Assembly: GCF_028583425.1 (NCBI RefSeq)
Contig: NC_072801.1
Span: forward strand, 66,665,766 to 66,729,765
DNA from: Eublepharis macularius
Lineage: Eukaryota > Chordata > Lepidosauria > Squamata > Eublepharidae
Length of the DNA: 64,000 nucleotides
Reading direction: 5' to 3'
The notes beneath the pieces are model-generated. The model was not told where the DNA came from and ran no database searches. It was given only the letters and a program-made list of their open reading frames with translations. The position numbers and the translations under genes were made by a program. The first letter of the stretch is position 1. Every line of letters begins with the position of its first letter. Shown here piece by piece: positions 32,524-45,241 of the stretch.

Positions 32524-32641
32524 GGGCCAAGCTACACATGACGAATGACACTTGAATGGCAAGTGGATTGAGTGGAGGGCAAGTGAACAGAGAGAAATAC
32601 ACTTGCCATTCAAGTGTCATTCGTCATGTGTAGCTTGGCCC
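32524..32641. mobile_element. Nearly perfect palindromic MITE, Harbinger-like
   Basis: GGGCCAAGCTACACATGACG to its exact inverse, flanked by TTA at 32521-32523 and 32642-32644. The paralogous site at about 33635 (GCTACTTAATTCTC) is empty. Near-perfect arms indicate recent insertion. Confidence 0.88.
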
Positions 32642-32910
32642 TTAATTCTCACACCTCATTCACATACAACGAATGCCTGTGCAACCAGCCATTCATGGAG
32701 GTCATACACCTACTGAGGTACCATACTGCCTTTCACTTTACAATCTGTTGTATACCAACAGTGCCTCCTCTTCTTCTCCAAACATCCCAAACTACAGACT
32801 GAACTCCAATATTACCCCAAGTGCAATTCCTTTCAAGGGAGTTCAGTTAATTCAAACATTCCCCTCCCAGTCACAAGGGTAGGGACAATAACACAGGCTG
32901 GAGAAACATA

Positions 32911-33028
32911 GGGCCAAGCTACACATGACGAATGACACTTGAACGGCAAGTGGATTGAGTGGAGGGCAAGTGAACAGGGAGAAATACACTTGCCGTTCAA
33001 GTGTCATTCGTCATGTGTAGCTTGGCCC
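32911..33028. mobile_element. Nearly perfect palindromic MITE, second copy
   Basis: Same family as 32524-32641 and about 95% alike. The repeated host segment at 32100 gives the empty site (GAGAAACTGAGAGG), which places the target at CTGA. Confidence 0.85.
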
Positions 33029-33346
33029 TGAGAGGTGCATTATCTCAGCAGAAAGAACAAGCAGGAAACTTATTTTTGTCAAGACACTGTTCAAGGGTGT
33101 CAGTCATTGGAGGTGTGGTTCACACATGCTAATGCTCCTCTCAGTTTCTCTACCCTTTGTTACTGTCCCTACCCTTGTGACTGGGAGGAGAATGTGTGAA
33201 CCAGCTGAACTCCCTTGAAAGGAATTGTGCTTGGGGTAATATTGGAGGTCAGTCTGCAGTGTCTGGTCTGTGAATTCACACATGCGGCTGATCACTCGAA
33301 GCTGAATAAATCTGATGTTATAAGAGACGTAAATTTGAGTCCAGAA

Positions 33347-33485
33347 ACAACTTAAAGACCAACAAACTTTTCCAGGGTATAAGACTTCCTCAGTCAAAGC
33401 TCACTTGGTCAGACAGGTGGAAAATTTTGTTTGTCTTTCAGAAGCCAGTGGACTCTTACTCTCACACACTAACACGGCTACCCTG
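33347..33485. mobile_element. Penelope-like element terminal fragment
   Basis: AACTTAAAGACCAACAAACTTTTCC and CAAAGCTCACTTGGTC then CACACTAACACGGCTACCC. Paralogous to the piece at 32280-32415. Confidence 0.5.
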
Positions 33486-33799
33486 AAATATGGAGACCTG
33501 TTAGATTCACAGGTTTTTACATTTCAGTTACCTTATTTTTACCATTCAGTACTCTGTCTTACATACATTCAACACAGATAAATCCTTCTCATTCACTGCG
33601 TGTTCACACGCGCACATCTAACCGTAGTCTTGCTACTTAATTCTCACACCTAATTCACATACTACTCTCTGTCATTTGCAATTAGCCTTTCAGGTAGTTC
33701 ATACACCTACTGAGGTACCATACTGCCAGTCACTTTACAATCTGTTGTCTACTAGCAGTACCTCCTCTCCTTCTTCAATCATCCCTAGATGTATGAAGC

Positions 33800-35324
33800 C
33801 TTGGTGTGCTGATAGGGTTTACTTTGGAATTGTGTTTATCTTTTTTCAAACTTTTGAGCACCTGGAATCTTCATAAACATTCCACAGCACCTCATCAGCT
33901 GAGCAGTGAGGCCCATTTCAGACTATTGAGTCTAGAATTCCCACAGCCAAGAGCAAAAGAGGTTTTAAACACTGCAGACTGTATTATTTCCTGTTTTATC
34001 TTACATTGAGCTTATCTAACAGCAGAGGGGGCAAATATGTGAGGGGTCTTCTCAGTATAGGGATATGTCCTTTGTAACTTCCCATACGCTGTTTGCCTCC
34101 CTGCAGGCATCACTAGTGTAATCTGACTATTGAACCAAACAAGGCTTAGAAATAGAAGCAGCTGCAGCTCTCCAGGTGCTGTTTTCTCCTGCCCTCTGGT
34201 GTCCATTGCTTGGTATTACACCCCTTCGCTTCTGGTCACCCTACAGATGAACAAAGTAATCTTCCCGCACCCATCCCCATGTTACTGCCCAATAATACGA
34301 AGGGAACACTGGATCAGGGTGAAGAACATGTGCTGGTGCTTGCTTTTCCCTCCTCCGAGTCAAATAAATGTGTGCCAATGCAAAAGCTCTGTGTGCATGT
34401 GTGTGAACGGAGCACCTGATTTCTAAACAGAACTACTGGGCTCATGTTTACCTTCAAGCAAGATCATGTTACTTGGTGCTGCTACATCGTCAACTTAAAG
34501 GACAGAGAATCATATTCAAGAGAAGAGGGTTTATTTTCTTTTTACATTCAGAACCCACAGCCCTTGACATTTTTCTAAGCACAATTGTGCAGTTCAGGTG
34601 GGCTTAGTTTGGAGACAACCCCCTGTAAAGGATCATGCCCCACTGTCTGTACAGCTTAAGGATCCCGTCCTCGTGGTGATAGCAGGAGATCCCCCACTCC
34701 TAGTCTCTGCCCCCACCACCACTCACCTGGCCGGTGGGAGGGAAAGGTTGGAGGAATGGACCCGGAAGGCAAGAAAACTCCCAGACAAAGTGCGCACAGA
34801 GAAAGAAGTCTCTAGGTAAATGCCAGGTTCCCCCCTCCTGCCAGGAGGGTCTAGGCCAGGGACCTGGCAACTCTAGTACAGCTTCCTTGGTAGCGCTACC
34901 ACCATCTCCAGGATATTAATGTATTTGACCCCCTGAGCTTCCCTTGTCTCCCATAACTGCCCCGGGAAAAAAAATTCACACAGGGTTATTACTCAGTGCT
35001 CCATTGCGCTAAGCTACAGTACTGCAGCCCAAGCTCTGCTCACGACCTGAGTTTGATCCTGGTGGAAGCTGGGTTCAGATAGCCGGATCAAGGTTGACTC
35101 AGCCTTCCAAGGTCGGTAAAATGATTACCCAGTTTCCTGGGGCTAAAGTGTTGTTTCCACACCAAGTTGCAAAAAGCAGACATCCAGAGATGCAGGCTGG
35201 GTCCCAGCCTTGGTACAGCAAAGCAACTCCCCTCGAGCGCTCCATCACCATATCTGTCCAGGATTCTCTTCCTCAAATACTCTTGCTTCATTCCATGACA
35301 CCCACCACCACTGATTTTTCTTTT
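33800..35324. other. Downstream block sequence with a MITE, no gene
   Basis: 33800-34130 holds nothing I recognise. 34130-34620 aligns with 50030-50490 beyond gene 3 (GTTTTCTCCTGCCCTC, TTGCTTGGTATTACACCCCTT, CTAAGCACAATTGTG). Between 34620 and 35320 there is an insertion relative to that copy, which includes a hAT-type MITE at about 34670-34876 (CTGGCAACTCTA end). Confidence 0.5.
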
Positions 35325-35929
35325 TGAAGAACCAAACAGAAGCCCAAAGAGACAAACATATCCATGAACTGTGAGTGAAATAATCATCAGTCTAAGAATG
35401 GATTTTTAACACATTCAGAACCTTGTATTGGTTTATAACTAGACATGGGCACGGACCAAAAAACATTTAATGAATCAGCAGTTCGTGGTTTGGTGCCAAC
35501 GACGATCCCGAAGTCGCGAACCGCAATGAACATTTTCTGTTGCCAAAACAGTTCACAGTTTGCAGTTCATGAGGCTCAGAATGCCGCCCCCCCCCCTTGC
35601 ACTTACAGAGCCCATTTTCACAGGGAGTGTGTAGCAGACTCTCCTCCAGCCAGCAGCCAAGTTTGGTCAAGATTGCAAGAGGGATCTTGGAGTTATACCC
35701 TCTCCAATCCGAGGCCCCCAGGAAACCCCCACTCGATACAGTTAGAGCCACCAGTTGATGTTGGCCCAGTGGACAAGGGGTGTACTCAAAGGCGGACCAC
35801 CTCCCCTCCAGGGGGCGGTGGGTATGGCCACTCGCTGGTGGCACCCCCCATGTGCCTGCCCGCCAGGCCTCAGAAGAGCGCGCCTTTATTTCCGGCGCAG
35901 GCCGGAAGGCGGGTGATGTCCCCTCTTTC

Positions 35930-36480
35930 TTTTTCTATATCGTTTTCTACATACAATTCTCTAACTATGTAACATTCTCTAACTGTAAACATACATTCTC
36001 TAATGTATGTACACACATTCTAGTGTACGTTCATTATACTTATACATTCTCAGTTGTTTGTCTCCTCTGTTTTTGATTTTCAATCCTTTTATCTATGGAT
36101 GCATCGTGTTCTGTTCAATTCAATATCTCTTTGTTGCATTCGCCTTCTGTTTCTAGATGTAGAACAGTCGATATGTACCCTTTGCTATCTGTTTCTCTCT
36201 TACTGTCTATTTGTCACGTTCTTTCTCTCTGTTTCTTTCTATGTGTTTTCTACCACAATCTATCTGAATCTATATCTTTCTTTGTATATCTGCCCTTTCC
36301 TATTTCTTTCTCCCTCTCACTGTCTTTTTCTCTCTTTCTATAACTATATTGTTTCCTACAAACCTTTCTCTATCCTCATCTATATGTATGCTTGTGTGTC
36401 GATCTTTTTCTAAGGATTTTGTTTCTTTCCATCTATCTGTCTATCTTGTTCTGTCCAACTCTGAATCTATCTGTAGTGTT
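35930..36480. repeat. CT-rich low-complexity tract within the hAT
   Basis: Many TTTCTTTC, CTCTCT and TTTCTAT runs on the + strand, with no conserved open frame. Open frames here are simple-sequence artefacts. Confidence 0.7.
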
Positions 36481-37739
36481 TGCATGTCATTTGGAGGGGG
36501 AGTGGCAAGATCTCCAGAAACTGCGTGGCCTCACCCGAGGGTCCCACTGAGGAACAGTACGGTGGCAGCCAACAGCGCCCACCTTCCTGCCTTGGCAGAA
36601 AGGACAGGAGGGACAGGAGATGCCATTTGGAGGAGAAGTGGGAAGATCCACCCTCCAGCCGTGAGGCCTCCTCCGAAGCTCCCACTGAGCTACTCTGTGC
36701 TGGCAGCCAACAGCACTCACCTTCCTGCCTTCGCGGAAAGGACGAGAGGGAGAGGAGATGTTGTTTGGAAGGGTTGGAGTGCTCCAGAGAGGGACAGGTC
36801 GAAAGAGGGTCTGTGAAGTTGGAAGATCCCAACAGCCGCGAGGACTCCTCCAAGGATCCCACTGAGGAACATTGTGGCGGCAGCCAACAGCACCCACCTT
36901 CTTGCCTTTGTGGAAAGGAAGGAATAGGACAGGACCGGAGAGATGGTTAGGAGGGGACTGAGTATTCCGGAGAGGGTGAGGTAAGAAGAGGGACCGTGTA
37001 CTTATGTGGGAGAGGAGGGCCGAGCCCGAGGCTTCCTGGCCGTATTGCACAACAGGACCGGGACGGAGGAACCCAACATCCACCCTGAAGGAGTGCGCAG
37101 ACTGCTGTGGCAGAGGCTTGTCCACTCCCCATGTCACAGTGGAGGCTGTCGCCAGCATCACTCACCTTCCTGCCTTCGCAGAAAGGACGAGACCGGTCAT
37201 GGCAGCATTACCCATTCACCCCTGCCCAGAGGGGACTGCCGCTGCTATTGGCAGGGGCCACCGTGACGTACAATTTTATGTGCAACAGTAGTTGATTTAT
37301 CCCTCATGGCCCAAAGCCGAAGCATCATACAGCACCCACCTTCCAGCCTTCACGGAAAGGGTGTGAGGGTGAGGGACCCATTCCCCCCTGCTCAGAGGGG
37401 GCAGCAGGTGCCCATGGAAAGGGGGGCGTGCAGTGCCACACTAACACCAGCAACAGCTCCCAAGCTGCCCCTTGTGCCCAAAAACAGCAGTGGCAGACCT
37501 CAACCACCTTCCTGCCTTCATGGAAAGAACACATGACTGGTTGTGGGACCCATTTCCCCCAAGCACAGAGAGGACAGCAGGTGCACATGGATAGGGGTGC
37601 ACCATGCAGCTCAAACCTGTCAGCTCGGCAAATGTGTATGAGCTGCCCCTCATGGTCCAAAGAGGGGAGGAGCTGGGCCTACAACCCCAGGGTGGCTCAG
37701 AGCCCGGGGAGGTCCAAGTCCACAGAAGGTGCACCAGTA

Positions 37740-39800
37740 GGTTGAGGTTGACCTTTATGAAGGTCAACATGTCCCCCAGGTCTGGGTGCAGACGTGCACG
37801 GTGGGGACGGAGGAGGTCTCCCAGGTGGGGGAACACCTGCTCGCTCTGCATGCTGGTGGGAGGGCAGGACAGGATGTAGTTAGAGATGATGGACAGGTCC
37901 AGCCATCAATCAGATTTCCTTGCCCAATACTGCAACGGGTTGGCGGGGAGACTCAGTGGGCTCCGAAAGGTACTCACGTACCATGGCCCCCAATGAGTCC
38001 TCCACTGAGAGGGACGCGCCCACCATGTAGCGGCCAACCATGCAGCCCACTGATGAGGCCCAGAGATCGAATGGGGCCGTTTGGGTGGCTCTTCCCTGGC
38101 ATGGCTCTCTTCCCACCTCTTCACCCTCACCCTCCTCCTCCTCCACCTCCTGCCCCTTGCCCCTGCCCAGTTCCTTCTCTAATGCCTTCTGTCTCTGGAA
38201 AAGGAGCACCTCTGTGCAGAGTTCCTTTTTCCAGTGCTGCATCTGACCCGCCTGCGTGGCAATGCTGCCCTTGATGCGGGGGTCACAGAGAGAGGCCAGT
38301 TGGTACGGCGTCTCGTGGCGTAGAGGATGCAAGCATTCAGCAATGCAGGCCTGGATCCTCCGGACAAAGTCCCGGACCCTGGGGAGCAGCTCTTGCTCAT
38401 GCGGGAGCTCCTGGGCCAGAAACTGGTCAAGGCCATGGATCAGAGGGAGGACCTGACCCAGGCTGCCCTCGTAGGAGCACAAGAGCTCAGTGGTATCCTT
38501 GAAGGGTTTCAGAATCCGGGACATCTGGGCAAGGACTCTCCAGTCCATGAAGCTGAGGCTCAACTCCTCTCCCCTCCTCAGCACATCCGAAGAGGACAGG
38601 ATGTCCTGCAATGGCCCCCTCTGCTCCACCAGATGACATATCATGTCGTAGGTGGAGTTCCAGCGGGTGGGCAGGTCCTGGAAGAGTTGGTGCTCAGAGT
38701 CCCCCCTCCCCCTGCCTCTGGAACAGCTTGTGGGAAGAGTTTGTGCTGCGGGAGAAGTGGGAAGCGATGCGGTGGCAGCTGTCCTGCAGGTTGCGTGTCT
38801 GCAAGGTTCCCTTGTCCCAGCTGTCCCTCGGCTTGCTCCCCAGTCCGAGCACATCTGGTATCACGAGGTGCAGCTTGTGCACCATGCACACCAGGCCTTG
38901 GAGGGATGCCTCTTACAAGACTGCCAACATGTTGGCTCCCGCGTCCATCACTGTGAAGCCATGGACAAACCCTTCCACCCCAGACGTCCACTCACTCAGA
39001 GCCACCTTTACAGTGGCAGTGATGTTCTTCCCGGTGTGGACCTCGTCCATCCCCCAGGCCTGAAGAAGAACCATCCTGTAGCCCGGAATCAAGCTGGGCA
39101 CCTTTTTACAGCTGCCAGATCTTGGCCGGGGGTGGCGGAGGTCCTCTGGTTGCCACCAATGGGCAGTGATGGCAAGGTACCCATGATGGCAGCCACTCCA
39201 CAGGTCAGCCATGAAGTGCACCATTCTGCCTTGGGCGGCCAACAGCTCTCTATGCACCATGTCTCGCACTGACTCGTACAGGGCAGGCATGACTCAACAC
39301 CCAACAGTGCGCTGTGATGGCATGGGGCAAAGTGCTGGAGCAGCAGTTGGAAGCCTATGCCCTCCATGACCAATAGGGGGAAGCCTTGCAGGGCAATCGT
39401 CTGCGCCACCACATGAACGCCTGCCTCCTGAACCCTTGACCTCACCCTTTTCAGCAGCACCACCTCTGACCTCGATGGAACAACTTCCCCCGATGGAACA
39501 ACTTCCCCCCTCTGGCCCTTCTGCTCCCACCAGCAGCACCCTCGGGGCATGGCTTCTTGCTCGGGGTGCATTCTGGAGACCCTCCCACCAATCCCAGATC
39601 AGACAAGCTGGTGGCCCTCGGTCTCCCCCCAAAGGATGTTTCACTAGCCGAGGACAGAGACCACAGGCTCGGGTGGTGCCTCTTCAGGTGCCTCACACAC
39701 ACAGCACCACAGCACGCGGGGATCAGTTGGAAGGGACCAAAAGAGCCTCCAAACATTGAGATTGAACCATGGCCCACTAACGGTTCCAAGGGAGGGAGGA
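37740..39800 (-). pseudogene. hAT transposase remnant, copy 2
   Basis: On the minus strand the longest frame (37910-38854) contains LFQDLPTRWNSTYDMICHL, LKPFKDTTELL and LASLCDPRIKGSI. At about 37740-37870 the hATC dimerisation region reads CPPTSMQSEQVF and LHPDLGDMLTFIKVNL. Upstream are VMDAGANM and CMVHKLHL. Near 39690-39730 a BED-like zinc-finger tail (VRHLKRHHPSL) is visible. It is broken across frames, but more complete than copy 1 and best described as a ZBED-like hAT. Confidence 0.85.
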
Positions 39801-40800
39801 CGAAGGGTTACTGCTGGATGTGCCACAGAGCTGGCAATGGAAGATGAGTGATGGGTGGACTGCAGGCAAGGACAGCACCAGTAGTTTGGGATGGGGACGG
39901 GCTGGATGTTTCCTCAAACCCCAACCATTCCTCCAAGGATCCCTCGGCCTCCTCCTCCCCCAAAATTTTCAGGAGTTCCTCTTCCACCGACAGCAAGAGC
40001 TCTTCAGCCTCCTCCACTGCCTCAACAGGTGATTTTTTGGGAGCGGGAGTCTCTGTTGCTCCAGAGCCCTGCACAGCACTGCTTCCCATGCTGCAACCGG
40101 GACAATCTCTGCACTTCCTCCCACGACCACTCTTGTCCCCCACCCAAAGTCTCATAGTGCCAGCAAACAACAATTGAGGAGAGGAAAGGAGATGACACTG
40201 TGTGCCCTCAGCCAAGGTGCCCACTGAGCTTGGCACCAGGGCCTAGCAGCAGCCCTGGCACCAGAGGGAAGGAGGGACTAGACCCCTAGCCCACCACTTC
40301 CACAGACCTGACCAGATCAGGCACTTATGTGAACCCTCAGCCAAGGTGCCCACTGAGCTTGGCCCCAGAGCCAGGCAGCAGCCCTGGAACCAGAGGAGAT
40401 AGATGCCTATCCCCGAAATCCAAGTTCAGTTATACTGCCTCTCTCTCCCCAAGTAGCAAGCAGCAGCTCTGTCACACTCCACTGCTAGCCGAAGGTGAAC
40501 CCCATCCTGGGAGCCCACTGCTATTTATAAGCTGAGGACTCATTGAGAAACGCAGGAGGTCTGTGGTTGGCTGTCAGAACTGCCTATCAGGGTTTGCGGG
40601 GATGAGATTGAAGTGCCCATGGCTACAGAAGACCCAAGTGTCTTCTCCCAACTTGTAACCGCTTTGCAGCTCCAAGTTTGGAAGGAAGACCTGCTGATCA
40701 AGGTAAGCTGGGCTTCCATTTGGGTTTCCAGGGCGACAGAAGGAGTACAAACAGAGTTCAGGCATTCCCCCGGCTCTGTTGCCAGGGGAATTGATTGATC

Positions 40801-42350
40801 AAAAAGAGTCCAGTAGCACCTTTAAGACTAACCAACTTTATTGTAGCATAAGCTTTCGAGAATCACAGTGCTCTTCGTCAGATGCATGGAGGGCAAGAAG
40901 AAACTGGTCAGATATAGAGGCAGGGAGGGAGGAGTAGATGCAAACAGCTCCTTCTGATACAGATCAGTTTGCTTCTGTTAAGGAAATGTTACTTCTGATA
41001 ATGAGATAACCATTCATAGTCCCTATTCAGTCCCAGCCTAACTGGGTCAAATTTACATATGAATTCCAATTCAGCCGCTTCCTGTTGGATTTTGTTTTTG
41101 AAAGGTTTCTGTTGAACTACAGTGACCTTTAAGTCTTTGATGGAATGTCCTGGTAGATTGAAGTGTTCTCCCACTGGTTTCTGGATGTTGCCATTTCTAA
41201 TGTCAGATTTGTGTTCATTTATTCTTTTGCATAGAGGTTGGCTGGTTTGTCCAATGTACAGAGCAGATGGACATTGTTGGCACATGAGGGCATATATCAC
41301 ATTGGAGGATGAGCAGCTGTAAGAGCTAGAGACAGTGTAGTTGATGCCATTGGGTCCTGTAATTGTATTCTCTGGGTAGATATAAGGGCAGAGCTGGCAT
41401 CTGGGTCTGTTGCAGGGCCTGGTACCTGTGCTGGTGACTCTGCTAGCCGATTCATGATTGTAAGTGAGAAGTTGTTTAAGGTTGGGGGGCTATCTATAGG
41501 CAAGGAAAGGTCTTCCACCCAGGGCTTCTGAGAGAGAGGTATCATTTTCCAGGATGGGTTGTAGCTCACTGATGATACGTTGGATGGGTTTGAGCTGGGA
41601 ACTATAGGTGACAACCAGTGGTGTTCTGTTGTTAGTTCCTTTAGGTTTGCCCTGGAGCAGGCTGTTTCTGGATACTAGTCTGGCCCTGTTGATTTGTTTC
41701 CTCACTTCATTTGGTGGGTACTGTAGTCCCAAAAATGCTTGTTGTAAATCTCTTAAGTGGGAGTCCTGATCAAGAGCATTGGAGCAGATACGGTTGTAAC
41801 ATAAGGCTTGGCTGTAGACAATTGACCGAGTGGTATGTTTAGGGTGGTAGCTGGAGGCATGTAGATATGAGTATCGGTCTGTGGACTTCCAGTATAAGGT
41901 GGTATTTTTCTGTCCATTATGTGCAGTGGTGTCCAGGAAGTGTACCTGTTGTGTAGAGTGGTCCAGGCTCAGGTTGATAGTAGGGTGAAAGTTGTTGAAG
42001 TCCTGATGAAATCTCTCAAGGGCTTCCTTCCCATGGGTCCAAATGATGATGTCATCCAAGAATCTTAAGTATAGTAGTGGTTTCAGTGGATGGGAGCTCA
42101 GGATGGGAGCTGAGGATGGGAGCTGGATGGGAGCTGAGGAAGCGTTGCTCCAAGTCCGCCATGAATATGTTAGCATATTGTGGTGCCATGCGTGTGCTCA
42201 TGGCTGTGCCATTATCCTGTAGATATAAGCTGTCACCAAATTTGAAGTAATTGTGAGTGAGTACGAAGTGGCAAAGTTCAGTGGCGAGGTGTGCTGTGGT
42301 TTTATCCGGGATAATATTCCTTATGGCTTGCAGTCCATCTGCATGTGGGT
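40801..42350 (-). mobile_element. Penelope-like retroelement, 5'-truncated, inside hAT copy 2
   Basis: Minus-strand pieces show a reverse transcriptase (GTAMSTRMAPQYANIFMADL and YLRFLDDIIIWTHG) followed by a GIY-YIG-type endonuclease (MIYALMCQQCPSALYIGQT, CKRINEHKSDIRNG). This is the diagnostic PLE domain order. The 3' end at 40801 carries AAAGAGTCCAGTAGCACC, AGCTTTCGAGAATCAC and GTCAGATGCATGG, the parent sequence of the many small PLE pieces in the window. The coding region is broken in a few places. Confidence 0.88.
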
Positions 42351-42524
42351 GCCTGACTGTCTGGCTTCCCCGAACCACGGCCAAACACACCGAACCAGCC
42401 TTCTTCCGAACGCTGATTCGTTGGCCAAGGACAATCATGAAATGCTGGGTCACGATCGCGCGATCGCCAATTTTGTGGGTTTTTGAAGTTCGTAATGCGG
42501 TTAGTGCCCATGTCTATTTATAAC

Positions 42525-43464
42525 TTAAATCTTCCTTGACTCAATCAGAACATCAGTAGAACATGCAGGATCGGACCAGTAGTCCATCTAGTCCAGCACA
42601 CAGTTCCACAACCGTGTGCTGGACAACACCAACCAGTTTTCCAGGGGGGCCAACCAACAGGGCATAAAGGCCAAGGCGTTCCCCTAATGCTGCCCCCCAG
42701 CACTGAGATTTGAGGTGTGCTGCCCCTGTGCATGGAGGTTTCCTTTAGTTCCCATGGTTAGTAGCCATGGATGGACCTCTGGTTGACCTTGGGTCAATCA
42801 CGGCTCTCTCAGAGCTCTCTCAGCCCCACCCACCTCACAGGGTGTTTTGTTGTGGGGATAATGAGAACATACTTTGTAAACCACTCTGAGTGTGCGTTAA
42901 GTTGTCCTGAAGGACGATATATAAATTGAATGTTATTATTGTTATTATTAGGATTGCAAGATCCCCCAGGCCACAAACTGGGTGGAAGGGAGTTTCTTGG
43001 GGGGCATGCTTGGGGGGGTACTCATCACACCGGAGCCATCATTTCAGCTGATTTTAAGGAAAATACCCTTGCATGGGGCCTGCCCTTCCTTCTTGTACTG
43101 GGAATCACGCCATTCCCAGCATGACAAGGAAGTGTCTGGAGCGTGCAGGAGCGTGCCCCGGAGCTCCCGGGCCCAAACTCTGCACATCCCCCCCCACACC
43201 GGCCAGGTAAGAGGCAGTGGGGGGAAGAGGCTGGGAACCCTACCATGCCCACCTAAGGCTGCCAACTCTGGGATGGAAAATTCCTGGAGATTTAGGGCTG
43301 GAGCCTAGGAAAAGCAGGGTTTGGAAAAGGGGAGGGAACTCAGTGGGGAATAAAATCATAGAGCCCACCTTCCAAAGCAGCCATTTCCTCCAGGGGACCT
43401 GATGTCTGGAGATCAATTGTAATTCCAGGAGTTCTCCGGGCCCCACCTAGAGATTGGCAACCCT
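42525..43464 (+). repeat. Block B segment matching 23579-24373
   Basis: Continues the duplicated block beyond the hAT (TCTTCCTTGACTCAATCAGAAC, CAGGATCGGACCAGTAGTCC). It contains a 5'-truncated SINE at 42783-42951 that is absent from block A, and two hAT-type MITEs at about 42950-43241 and 43252-43462 that are shared with block A. Confidence 0.75.
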
Positions 43465-44854
43465 TCATGTTGGACATCAAAGGACTTTCAGAGACTTGGA
43501 ACCTAAATAATGCCATCTGTTTGAGAACAAAAATGAGATTTGAACCAGGACCTTCTGGAGTTGTTGGCAAAGTCTTTTCTGTAGAAGTGGGGTTTATGGG
43601 GAGAAAGGCAGAGTTCTGATCTTATGGCTGATTGGTTCCATTTTCTTTCCTCTCTATTTTAAGTGCCTTTTGGATTGCAAAATGCCAATCGTACATTTGT
43701 AGGTGTGAATTGTTGCTTCACTTCCAAGGGGATGCAAGGATATTGGGTTTTGCAAAAATGACTTCCTAAGCTGTTTCTACACTGTGACCCACCACAACGG
43801 CAGAGAATAACTGTGGGGACATCCCACCGTTGGTTAAGGGATTGAGACATCCCATTATTTCTGAGTAAGACCTCAAAAGGCAGGTAAGTCAGTGTACATC
43901 TTGCAATCTTTATTCTTAGAATGCTTGTGTTCCTTCTTTGGACTGGAGAGACTTGGTGCAAAGTTCCAGCTCAGGGTGAAGGTCACCGGGACTGGACTGA
44001 GTCCAAACCACGAGCAGATGAACTCTCAACCTAGAGCGTCCTCTCTGTTCCTGACTGATGAAAATGGAGCTTGAATTTCAGCACAGCTCTGTTGAGAAGG
44101 CCATAGCCTGGATGTAGGGTTGCCAGCCTCCAGGTGAAGGCTGGAGATCTCCCAGAGTTACAACTGATCTCCAGGCAACAGAGATCAGTTCCCCCTGGAG
44201 AAAATGGCCGCTTTGGGAGGTGATCTCTTTGGCATTATACCCTGTTAAGGTCTCTCCCCTTTCCCAACCCTACCCTCTCCAGACCCCACCTCCCAAATCT
44301 CCAGGAGTTTCAAACCTGGAGCCAGGAACCCCACCAGCATGGGCCCAATGTGCTCACCATTTTATCTTGAACGTTGACTTGCCTTATCTAGGAATTTTTG
44401 AAAGACATTCTTTAAGATCTGTGGCATCACAGTTTCCATTTGATGGATTAAAATGGTTGTCTGAATATGGAAGTTTTTGGTTTTAAGAGAAGACCAGGTG
44501 GGAACTGGTGGCCTCCCAAAGTGGTTGTGCTCCAAACCCAGATCCCCTGACCACTTCCAGCCCTACCCACCTGTGATTCTCTCTTGCTCAGGGGAAATTG
44601 TTAAGAATCACTTTCCAGTTGATCCATCTTAAGTGATACTGAATAATCAAATCTCCCTTTAGCCTCTGTGACTGAAGCGGACTTCTGAAGTGGGGTCACT
44701 TAATGCAACTGGTTATTCATAATAAATAAAGAATTCTGAGAGCAGAACTAGACTTTATAATTGAATGATACTAATAATTCATAGACATAATAATATGTAC
44801 GGAGAAATCTGCATCTGGAAAACACATTGTGTCTGCCTGCATGAGGCATATGTG

Positions 44855-45110
44855 TTTAAGAGCCAGTTTGGTGTAGTGGTTAAGAGCACGGGACTGTAAT
44901 CTGGAGAACTGGGTTTGATTCCCCACTCCTCCGCTTGAAGCCAGCTGGGTGAGCTCTCTCAGAGCTCTTAGCCCCGCCCACCTCATAGGGTGATTATTGT
45001 TGTAGGGATAATAATGACATATTTTGTAAACCACTCTGAGTGGGCATTAAGTTGTCCTGAAGGGCGGTATTTAAATCAAATGTTGTTGTTGTTAATTTAT
45101 TAGGAGACTA
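44855..45110 (+). mobile_element. tRNA-derived SINE in block B
   Basis: Ortholog-in-block of 26302-26560: AGAGCCAGTTTGGTGTAGTGG (A box), GGTTTGATTCCCC (B box), (GTT)n tail. A short internal deletion is present after CCAGCTGGGTGA. Confidence 0.85.
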
Positions 45111-45241
45111 ACTGGGAAATACAGCAGCCATACGTAGTAAGGAAAACTGGCCACAACCTGCCAAGAGAAAATGGAACTCTTACTATCAGCACTAGACCAG
45201 CTAAGCCCACTTCCAATTGCAGAGGCTGATCTTGTTCGGAC

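Larger units (their letters stand above)
32040..33790. repeat. Tandem and inverted duplication of a segment of about 1 kb
   Basis: The 32040-32240 sequence (GTTCAAGGGTGTCAGTCATTGG, AAAGGAATTGCACTTGGGGT) recurs directly at 33065-33260 and inversely at 32795-32905. The 32650-32790 part (ACACCTACTGAGGTACCATA) recurs directly at 33650-33785. A simple reading is a tandem duplication of about 1.0 kb plus one inverted piece. A further diverged copy is at 63400-63560, beyond gene 4. Confidence 0.7.
35440..42516 (-). mobile_element. hAT transposon copy 2, both ends present
   Basis: Perfect 13-bp terminal inverted repeats TAGACATGGGCAC and GTGCCCATGTCTA, flanked by a perfect 8-bp duplication TTTATAAC (35432-35439, 42517-42524). 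It holds a CT-rich stretch (35930-36480), GC-rich tandem repeats (36480-37280), a broken transposase on the minus strand (about 37740-39800) and a PLE insertion (40801-42350). The empty paralogous site is at 23571-23578. Confidence 0.93.

Noticed and set aside
35930-36816. Open frames of 80-155 codons with many S, F, L and C residues
   Set aside because: Encoded by CT-rich simple sequence and GC-rich repeats within a hAT element.
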